This document shows, in pieces, positions 7,268 through 11,959 of a stretch of DNA of 11,959 bases (within the stretch, counting starts at the first letter, position 1; each line of letters starts with the position of its first letter). Below the pieces are notes generated by a model. It had not been told where the DNA came from, made no database searches, and was given only the letters and a program-made list of their open reading frames with translations. The position numbers and the translations under genes are program-made. The DNA lies in the NCBI GenBank assembly GCA_002438865.1, contig DJRJ01000052.1, forward strand, positions 1 through 11,959, in the 5' to 3' direction. Source of the DNA: Clostridiales bacterium UBA6363 (GTDB lineage Bacteria > Bacillota > Clostridia > UBA1381).

Positions 7268-8374
7268 TTATTGTTTCGCCTGTTTGAGCATTTTCTCCCA
7301 TTCTTTAACTATGGAACGGTCTTTGAAATAATCTATTTTCATTGCGCTGCGTACACGTGCGAGAGTTTCGTTTGTTGTCTCGACCGCCTTTGCCGTGCCC
7401 TCCGATATAATATCGTATACGGACTCTATGTCGTTTTCCCATTTTGCACGCTCGGCTCTTATGGGACTAAGCGTTTCTTCAAGAACATTCAGAAGGAATT
7501 TCTTGCATGTGCCGTCGCCCAAACCGCCTCTGCGGTAATGCTCTTTCATTTCGTCAAGATTTGCGTACTCTGGCAGATACTCGGCAAAATGCTCATCAGT
7601 GCAGAATGCATCAAGGTATGTGAACACGACGTTTCCCTCGGTATGTCCCGGATCGCTCACCTGCAAATGGAGCGGATCGGTATACATTTTTCCGTTGATT
7701 TGCTTTTTAACTGCCGCCGATGTATCGGAAAGATAAATGCAGTTTCCGAGCGATTTGCTCATTTTGGCTTTGCCGTCCACACCGGGCAAACGGCGCTGTG
7801 TTTCGTTTTCGGGTATCATTGCCTGCGGAAGAACCAATGTTTCGCCGTATATTCTGTTGAATTTTTCAACAATTTCTCTCGCCTGTTCAAGCATCGGGAG
7901 CTGATCCTCGCCGACAGGCACAACGTTTGCGTTAAATGCGGTTATGTCGGCTGCCTGCGATACAGGATATGTAAAAAATCCTGCGGGAAGTCCCTCATCG
8001 GCAAAGCCGCGCATCTGTATTTCGGCTTTAACGGTAGGATTTCTCGACAGTCTTGCGGTCGTTACAAGATTTAAGTAATAGAATGTCAGCGCATGGAGTG
8101 CCGGCAACGCCGATTGAACGCATATAGTTGATTTTTGCGGATCAATGCCGACGGAAAGATAGTCAAGCACTACATTTATGATGTTTTCTCTGATTTTTCC
8201 GGGATTATCCGCATTGTCGGTCAAAGCCTGGTCGTCCGCAATAAGAATATTTATTTCGTCAAACTTCCCGGAATTTTGCAGCTCCGCTCTTCTTTTGAGC
8301 GAGCCTACATAATGTCCGAGGTGCAGCCGTCCCGTCGGGCGGTCGCCGGTAAGAATTATATTTTTTTTCTCCAT
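7268..8374 (-). CDS. trpS: Tryptophan--tRNA ligase
   Basis: 368-residue cytoplasmic class I aminoacyl-tRNA synthetase that charges tRNA-Trp with tryptophan using ATP. The HIGH-type motif appears as 'GDRPTGRLHLGHYVGSL' (His18, His21) and the KMSKS loop is intact at 204-208 ('KAKMSKSLGN'). Stretches such as 'SRNPTVKAEIQ', 'YPVSQAADITAFNANVVPVGEDQ' and 'YRRGGLGDGTCKKFLL' closely match the TrpS branch seen in streptococci and related Firmicutes. Length is slightly above the usual 330-345. The start at 8374 has GGAGG eight bases upstream. It is a single-gene unit with its own promoter at 8453-8481 and two terminators. The leader of about 70 bases is too short for, and lacks the motifs of, a T-box, so tryptophan control by that route is not evident. 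Confidence 0.97.
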   Translation of the reverse strand: MEKKNIILTGDRPTGRLHLGHYVGSLKRRAELQNSGKFDEINILIADDQALTDNADNPGKIRENIINVVLDYLSVGIDPQKSTICVQSALPALHALTFYYLNLVTTARLSRNPTVKAEIQMRGFADEGLPAGFFTYPVSQAADITAFNANVVPVGEDQLPMLEQAREIVEKFNRIYGETLVLPQAMIPENETQRRLPGVDGKAKMSKSLGNCIYLSDTSAAVKKQINGKMYTDPLHLQVSDPGHTEGNVVFTYLDAFCTDEHFAEYLPEYANLDEMKEHYRRGGLGDGTCKKFLLNVLEETLSPIRAERAKWENDIESVYDIISEGTAKAVETTNETLARVRSAMKIDYFKDRSIVKEWEKMLKQAKQ

Positions 8375-8452
8375 TGATATTCCTCCATAAAACTCAATTT
8401 GATTTGTAAATCATATGTCATCAGCATAATACTGCTTTACTTTGCTGTGAAC

Positions 8453-8481
8453 AGTATATCATAAATTTGCGCAAAAAACAA
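8453..8481 (-). promoter_or_regulatory. trpS promoter
   Basis: On the minus strand TTGTTT (8481-8476) and TATACT (8458-8453) are 17 bases apart, a good sigma-A-type pair about 80 bp upstream of the trpS ATG. No other convincing promoter lies closer. Confidence 0.6.
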
Positions 8482-8570
8482 CCGTTATATACAGCTTTCT
8501 CACTTTTGCACAAGAAAAAATTTGCTGAAAACTCATTCTGTATGGCAATGGCTTGCGCTTGCTGAAAATG

Positions 8571-8720
8571 TATTGGGACGATGTCCTCATCGTCCGAAAG
8601 CACATACGCATAACAATATCCCGTGCAGTGTGCGGTTCGGCAGGAGCAAGCCCCTGCCCTACGGCGGGTTGCAACTATCACAAACGTATTTGTATGGGAC
8701 GATGCCTACATCAACCCGAA
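8571..8720. repeat. Cluster of REP-like palindromes in a gene-free stretch
   Basis: The 399-bp gap between trpS and the HxlR-family gene holds no credible gene. It contains GGACGATG-TCCT-CATCGTCC (8576-8595, perfect 8-bp stem), GGCAGG/CCTGCC (8639-8644 with 8653-8658), and GGG..GATG-CCTA-CATC..CCC (8697-8717). An outer CGGGTTG/CAACCCG pair (8665-8671 with 8712-8718) encloses the third. The first and third share the frame GTAT(T)GGGACGATG...CCGAAAG, so they look like degenerate copies of one unit. The style resembles REP-type intergenic palindromes. No transposase is in the window. Confidence 0.5.
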
Positions 8721-8728
8721 AGGACGGC

Positions 8729-8761
8729 AAGGAGCTGTATCATTCCGATACAGCTCCTTTT
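8729..8761. terminator. Strong hairpin downstream of the HxlR-family gene
   Basis: A perfect 12-bp stem AAGGAGCTGTAT / ATACAGCTCCTT (8729-8740 with 8748-8759) has a 7-base loop, 15 bp past the regulator's stop. The T-run (TTTT) follows it only on the plus strand; on the minus strand it is followed by GCCG. It may therefore block transcription from the left more efficiently, or simply stabilise the regulator mRNA 3' end. Confidence 0.55.
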
Positions 8762-8773
8762 GTGCTGAAATTT

Positions 8774-9103
8774 TTATTGATTAACGGCTGATTTGTAATA
8801 ATTCCCGAAATCGGCGAGGGCGTCGATAATCGGCAGCATCTCCCGCCCGAGGTCCGTCAGTCCGTACTCCACCCTCGGCGGCATCTCATTATAATCGTGT
8901 CGGTATGCAAGTCCGTCATTAATCATCTGCCTTAAGCTGTCGGTCAATACCTTTTGCGATATTCCGTCCAAATCCCTTTGCAGTTCGTTAAATCTCCACG
9001 GACGCGCTTTAAGATTTCTTAAAATCAAGAGCTTCCATTTACCGCCTATCAGCGACACTGCCGTTGCCACCGGGCATACGGGTAATTCACTTTTTGTTTT
9101 CAT
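8774..9103 (-). CDS. HxlR-family winged-helix transcription regulator
   Basis: 109-residue DNA-binding regulator of the HxlR/YodB type. It shows the family signature: an N-terminal Cys (Cys10 in 'LPVCPVATAVSLIGGKWKLLIL'), the recognition-helix region 'LDGISQKVLTDSLRQMINDGL' (46-65), and the wing 'PPRVEYGLTDLGREMLPII' (75-93). The length is normal. In several studied members the N-terminal Cys reacts with electrophiles or oxidants; whether Cys10 does so here is unknown. It is transcribed divergently from a cupin gene with 177 bp between the starts, the usual layout of a regulator with its target. The start at 9103 has GGAGG six bases upstream, behind a hairpin shared with the secreted-protein gene. 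Confidence 0.93.
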   Translation of the reverse strand: MKTKSELPVCPVATAVSLIGGKWKLLILRNLKARPWRFNELQRDLDGISQKVLTDSLRQMINDGLAYRHDYNEMPPRVEYGLTDLGREMLPIIDALADFGNYYKSAVNQ

Positions 9104-9140
9104 ATTAACCTCCGTTCCGCCGCCTTAAGACGGCATAAAT
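9104..9140 (-). promoter_or_regulatory. Leader hairpin next to ribosome site (copy 2)
   Basis: On the mRNA strand GCCGTC-TTAA-GGCGGC pairs with one G-U (9134-9129 with 9124-9119). ATTTAT precedes it; GGAACGGAGG and TTAATATGAAAA follow. Against copy 1 (4441-4476) the outer A-U is replaced by G-C and an inner C-G by U-G, so pairing is kept while the sequence changes. The loops differ. Confidence 0.5.
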
Positions 9141-9155
9141 ATTTCTTACAGGTAT

Positions 9156-9184
9156 ATTATATCACACATTAAAAAAATTGTATA
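9156..9184 (-). promoter_or_regulatory. Promoter of the HxlR-family gene
   Basis: On the minus strand TATACA (9184-9179) and a perfect TATAAT (9161-9156) are 17 bases apart, about 55 bp upstream of the regulator's ATG. Confidence 0.6.
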
Positions 9185-9202
9185 CAGTTATAAAAAAGTG
9201 CG

Positions 9203-9216
9203 TACTTGTTTTTGTA
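9203..9216. promoter_or_regulatory. Possible HxlR-family operator
   Basis: TAC-N8-GTA (9203-9216) inside the divergent spacer overlaps the -35 box of the cupin promoter. A near-palindrome AAGT-GCGT-ACTT (9196-9207) abuts it. TAC...GTA half-sites are reported for HxlR/YodB-type regulators, so repression of the cupin gene is plausible. It is inferred from position and pattern only. Confidence 0.35.
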
Positions 9217-9234
9217 TGTGTCAAGTGATAAACT
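9206..9234 (+). promoter_or_regulatory. Promoter of the cupin gene
   Basis: TTGTTT (9206-9211) and TAAACT (9229-9234) are 17 bases apart on the plus strand, about 45 bp upstream of the cupin ATG. Confidence 0.5.
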
Positions 9235-9280
9235 ATAGTCAAGCAATAAGAAATTGCAAAAAATTCAGGAGGTATGTATT

Positions 9281-9634
9281 ATGAAAAACTATACTAAAAC
9301 AAATATCGGAAACGAAGGCAGAACAGAGCTTCACGAAAAGCTTGCCCTGACCGGTGCGGAAATAAGCGTCAACAGTCTGCCTGCCGGCGCAGGCGTTTCG
9401 TTCGTTCATTCGCACAAGAATAACGAAGAAATTTACGGAATAATCTCAGGCAAAGGCAAGGTTGTAATTGACGGCGAGGAAATCGGACTTTCCGCAGGCG
9501 ACTGGTTAAAGATTGCCCCTGCGGCAAAAAGACAGTTCTTTGCGGCAAGCGACAGCGGAATTGATTTTGTCTGCATACAGGTAAAGGAAAATTCACTCGG
9601 CGGATTTACCGCAGACGACGCAGTGATATACTAA
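9281..9634 (+). CDS. Small single-domain cupin protein
   Basis: 117-residue soluble protein with one cupin beta barrel, the only plus-strand gene here. Motif 1 is 'GAGVSFVHSHKNNEEIYGIISGKG', with His43, His45 and Glu49/Glu50 as likely metal ligands. In motif 2, 'GDWLKIAPAAKRQFF', the usual ligand His is Arg84. The metal site is therefore three-ligand, altered or absent; the same change seems common in related small cupins. The substrate is unknown. The ATG at 9281 is preferred over the in-frame 9254 ATG because AGGAGG lies eight bases before it and the MKNYTKTNIG start is family-like. Divergence from an HxlR-family regulator suggests stress- or electrophile-inducible expression. A strong terminator follows at once. 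Confidence 0.88.
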   Translation: MKNYTKTNIGNEGRTELHEKLALTGAEISVNSLPAGAGVSFVHSHKNNEEIYGIISGKGKVVIDGEEIGLSAGDWLKIAPAAKRQFFAASDSGIDFVCIQVKENSLGGFTADDAVIY

Positions 9635-9638
9635 ACTC

Positions 9639-9673
9639 AAAAAGGTGCGGACGTATGAAGTCCGCACCTTTTT
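9639..9673. terminator. Bidirectional terminator between convergent genes
   Basis: A perfect 14-bp stem AAAAAGGTGCGGAC / GTCCGCACCTTTTT (9639-9652 with 9660-9673) has a 7-base loop and A/T runs on both sides. It starts 4 bp after the cupin stop and ends 3 bp before the hydrolase stop, serving both genes. Confidence 0.92.
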
Positions 9674-9676
9674 ATT

Positions 9677-10465
9677 TTACAGTTCTTTTACCCAGCGCAC
9701 AGCCATATCAATCCAATTCTGCACCTCGGGTACTGTTCCCGTTTCGTCATCATCACCCTCGGCATACGGATTTGCAAGCGAAAGTCCGTGTCTGCCGCGC
9801 GGGTATATGTGAAGCTCCGTATTAATTTTATGCTCCGCCATAGCCTGCGTCATAAGCAAGCTGTTTTCAACAGGCACGCAATCGTCCGTAAATGTATGCC
9901 ATATAAATGCCGGCGGTGTATCGCTGCTTACCTGCTTTTCAAGCGATGTAAGCTCCAAAAGCTCGGCATCATTGCCCGTAATTACATCAAACGAGCCGCG
10001 GTGCGCTTTTTCACCCGACGTGATAACTGGATATGACAAAATCATACCGTTCGGCTTATTCTCCGCATTTTCGCACTTTATCTGCGGTTCTTTGTTCCAT
10101 AATACGCCCAAGCTTCCGGCAAGGTGCGCTCCTGCGGAAAATCCGCATACAACGATTTTGTCCTCTTTTACGCACCATTCATCGGCGTGCGCTCTTACCG
10201 TTTCAACCGCCTTTGACAAATCCTTAAGAGCTTCGGGGTATCTTACACCGACACTGTAGTATACAACAACCGCGTGTATTCCCGCCGCATTGAACTGCAA
10301 TGCGATAGGCTCCGCCTCTGTCGGCGAGCATATCGAATATCCTCCGCCGGGGCATACGACAACGAGCGGACGTTTTCTGTTCTGTCCGACGGGATCGTCT
10401 ATTATATATGTATCCATTCTTACATCGGGGTTTCCTGCTCTTAATTCTATGCTTTTGTGTATCAT
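9677..10465 (-). CDS. Alpha/beta hydrolase, acetylesterase-like (BD-FAE/acetylxylan-esterase type)
   Basis: 262-residue serine hydrolase with no signal peptide, so probably cytoplasmic. The oxyanion-hole motif 'CPGGGYSICSP' (38-48), nucleophile Ser110 in 'GFSAGAHLA', acidic residue Asp194/Asp195 in 'TDDCVPVENS', and His226 in 'GRHGLSLA' form a complete catalytic triad. The pattern matches the BD-FAE-like esterases often annotated as acetylxylan or sugar acetylesterases in gut Firmicutes. Removal of acetyl groups from imported oligosaccharides is a reasonable inference, but the substrate is not proven. Its ATG overlaps the stop of the flavodiiron-like gene (ATGA) and its ribosome site GGAG lies inside that gene, so translation is coupled. 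It ends at a strong terminator as the last gene of its operon. Confidence 0.88.
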   Translation of the reverse strand: MIHKSIELRAGNPDVRMDTYIIDDPVGQNRKRPLVVVCPGGGYSICSPTEAEPIALQFNAAGIHAVVVYYSVGVRYPEALKDLSKAVETVRAHADEWCVKEDKIVVCGFSAGAHLAGSLGVLWNKEPQIKCENAENKPNGMILSYPVITSGEKAHRGSFDVITGNDAELLELTSLEKQVSSDTPPAFIWHTFTDDCVPVENSLLMTQAMAEHKINTELHIYPRGRHGLSLANPYAEGDDDETGTVPEVQNWIDMAVRWVKEL

Positions 10466-11523
10466 TTTAATTCTCCTGTCTTTTTTATAAAATCGAAAAA
10501 CTTTTCGGTGTGTTTTTTAAGCTTTTCCTTATCGTCCGCATTCGGGCGGAACGTGCATAAAAACGGCTTATCGAACATTCTGAAATTCATCGCACGCAGG
10601 TGCGTATGAATAAGCACGGGAGCGTCTCCGCTCCAGCCCGACGAGCCGAACGTCATACACGGTATGCCCCTTTGCGAAACCGCATCAAGTCCGCACACCG
10701 CCTCCCATATATGCGGCGGCGCATTTCGGTTTACCGTAGGCGAGCCGAATATCACCGCACTTGCAAGATTGATTTCACGGTACATTTTGCCGTCACGCTT
10801 TTCCGCATCAAAAAGCTTTACCTTTAAGCCTTTATCCTCAAGCGTATCGGCGATTATCCGTGCCATCTCATACGTACTGCCGTACTTGCTCATATAACAC
10901 AGCACCGCATAATCCCGTCTGCGGTTTTCGTTTATTTTTTCTTCATAAAGCGATACCGCTTTGCCTGTATCACTGATTTTTCCGCCGCAGAGCGGATAAA
11001 TCGTTTTTACATCGAGCGCCTTTATTTTTTCAAGGCATTTTTCGGCAAAACCGCCGAACTGCCTTAAATTTTCATCATAGTAATCACCCAAAGAATTATA
11101 TGATGAAAACATCTCTCCCGAAAACAATGCATTGCAATCTTTGTCATAAACAAGCATTGTGTCGGGCCACGGCACATTCGGCGTTATATGAAATTCAAGC
11201 GTTTCGCCAAGCGCTGCGCCGTCCTTTGCAATCATTTCTTTAAAGTCCGCAAAAACAAATTCCTTAATATTCTTTATTGCCGCAATTGTGCCTACGACGG
11301 TAATTTCGGGATTTATTTTCAAAAGCTTTTCCACAGTCCCTGCCCGATCGGGTGTGGCGTGCGTAAAAACGATATATTCTATTTCACTCACGCTTATATG
11401 CTTTTCAATGTTTTTTACAAACTCATCGGCAAAGTCAGACGGAACACCGTCTATCAATATTCCGCCTTTTACAAGATATGCATTATATCCGTCTAATCCG
11501 ACGTTAAAAATACTGTTTTTCAT
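10462..11523 (-). CDS. Flavodiiron-like protein with degenerate metal site and intact flavodoxin domain
   Basis: 353 residues, shorter than the usual 390-410 of A-type flavoproteins (FprA). The N-terminal metallo-beta-lactamase-like domain (1-200) aligns well by eye with FprA ('IEYIVFTHATPDRAGTVEKL', 'PNVPWPDTM', 'ALFSGEMFSS', 'IYPLCGG'). The ligands read His55 kept, Glu to Thr57, Asp59 kept, His to Arg60, His to Pro118, bridging Asp to Glu137, and His to Cys179. Normal diiron O2/NO reduction is therefore unlikely. The C-terminal flavodoxin domain (205-350) keeps the FMN loop 'SKYGSTYEMA' and 'FGSPTVNRNAPP' and 'FGSSGWSGDAP', so FMN binding is expected. GGAGGGG lies five bases before the ATG. 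It is 20 bp behind prmA and overlaps the esterase by 4 bp. The reading frame is intact, so it looks maintained rather than decayed; its role is unknown. Confidence 0.88.
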   Translation of the reverse strand: MKNSIFNVGLDGYNAYLVKGGILIDGVPSDFADEFVKNIEKHISVSEIEYIVFTHATPDRAGTVEKLLKINPEITVVGTIAAIKNIKEFVFADFKEMIAKDGAALGETLEFHITPNVPWPDTMLVYDKDCNALFSGEMFSSYNSLGDYYDENLRQFGGFAEKCLEKIKALDVKTIYPLCGGKISDTGKAVSLYEEKINENRRRDYAVLCYMSKYGSTYEMARIIADTLEDKGLKVKLFDAEKRDGKMYREINLASAVIFGSPTVNRNAPPHIWEAVCGLDAVSQRGIPCMTFGSSGWSGDAPVLIHTHLRAMNFRMFDKPFLCTFRPNADDKEKLKKHTEKFFDFIKKTGELK

Positions 11524-11543
11524 TTACCCCTCCGAAACGAACA

Positions 11544-11959
11544 TTATCTGCATACAATGCTGACCCAATCTTTACGACGCTGTACAGACACTATTTCAAA
11601 GCCGTTTTCCGAAAGCGCATTTTTAACGTCCTCTTCACGGTCGCTTATAATTCCCGAGGTGATAAACACTCCGCCCTCTTTCATATACTCACGTGCCTTG
11701 GGCGCAAGTCCGATTATAACGTCGGCAACAATGTTCGCCGCCACTACCTCGTATTTATTTTTTGATATTTCCGCCTGAACATCGGGATCGGTTACCACAT
11801 TTCCCGTCAGCACCTTGTAATGCGATTTGTCAATATCGTTCATATCGGCGTTTTCATATGCCGTATCTGCGGCGTTCGGGTCAATATCCACCGCAACCGC
11901 CTCCGACGCGCCGAGCATAAGCGAAATAATCGACAAAATACCGCTGCCGCAGCCGAGGT
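11544..11959 (-). CDS. prmA: Ribosomal protein L11 methyltransferase, C-terminal part
   Basis: The gene is cut by the right edge; the last 138 codons are present. It is an S-adenosylmethionine-dependent enzyme that methylates ribosomal protein L11. Visible motifs are SAM motif I 'LGCGSGILSI' at the very edge, the acidic motif 'AVAVDIDPNAADTAYENADMN', and 'VVAANIVADVIIGLAPKAREYMKEGGVFITSGII', which corresponds to the catalytic NI(L/V)A loop and following strand of PrmA. The frame is open to the edge, and an internal TTG at 11936 is not a real start. It precedes the flavodiiron-like gene by 20 bp, so they probably share a transcript. The N-terminal L11-recognition domain and the promoter lie outside the window. 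Confidence 0.92.
   Translation of the reverse strand, partial: LGCGSGILSIISLMLGASEAVAVDIDPNAADTAYENADMNDIDKSHYKVLTGNVVTDPDVQAEISKNKYEVVAANIVADVIIGLAPKAREYMKEGGVFITSGIISDREEDVKNALSENGFEIVSVQRRKDWVSIVCR

Noticed and set aside
7063..7287. 74-codon plus-strand ORF in the spacer and across the trpS terminators
   Set aside because: It reads through both terminator hairpins and into the trpS 3' end, and has no ribosome site.
8375..8460. T-box or other riboswitch leader for trpS
   Set aside because: The leader is only about 70-80 nt and shows no T-box sequence or specifier/antiterminator structure; only weak hairpins are present.
8421..8791. Overlapping ORFs of 71-89 codons on both strands between trpS and the HxlR-family gene
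   Set aside because: They have no ribosome sites of note, no family resemblance, and run across palindromic repeats. They look like spurious frames.
1..11959. CRISPR arrays, tRNA genes, insertion sequences
   Set aside because: No regularly spaced repeats, cloverleaf-like sequences or transposase frames were seen on either strand.

Overview
The window reads as a chromosomal piece of an anaerobic, plant-polysaccharide-using Clostridia (Firmicutes) genome. This is inferred from the strong GGAGG ribosome sites, a YesM/YesN-type two-component pair, large secreted proteins built from carbohydrate-binding and Ig-like modules, the 'GDRPTG' type of tryptophanyl-tRNA synthetase, and a flavodiiron-type protein. 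No species can be named. Almost everything lies on the minus strand. The exception is one small cupin gene.

Right to left, in the direction of minus-strand transcription: (1) 11959-9677 is a compact operon. It holds the end of prmA (L11 methyltransferase, cut by the window edge), a flavodiiron-like protein whose diiron ligands are largely lost, and an acetylesterase-type alpha/beta hydrolase. The last two overlap by ATGA. (2) 9673-8774 holds a divergent HxlR-family regulator and cupin pair around a shared promoter/operator region. A strong bidirectional terminator separates the cupin from the hydrolase. (3) 8773-8375 is a gene-free stretch with REP-like palindromes and the trpS promoter. (4) trpS (8374-7268) is followed by two tandem terminators. 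(5) 7267-7005 is an AT-rich spacer with a 27-bp dyad and a possible promoter. (6) 7004 to the left edge looks like one transcription unit: response regulator, overlapping sensor kinase, a 168-nt leader with a small ORF, then two tandem paralogous secreted multidomain proteins. The second of these runs off the window.

The likely logic of block 6 is that the membrane kinase senses an extracellular (carbohydrate-related?) cue, the AraC-type regulator responds, and the two exported binding proteins act at the cell surface or on the substrate. The ligand and the regulated promoter cannot be read from this sequence.

The points most worth checking are: the flavodiiron-like protein with 5 of 7 metal ligands replaced; a hairpin plus ribosome-site leader present in two copies upstream of unrelated genes, with pairing-preserving base changes; an anti-Shine-Dalgarno-like, small-ORF-containing leader before the secreted proteins; and the tandem duplication of those secreted proteins.
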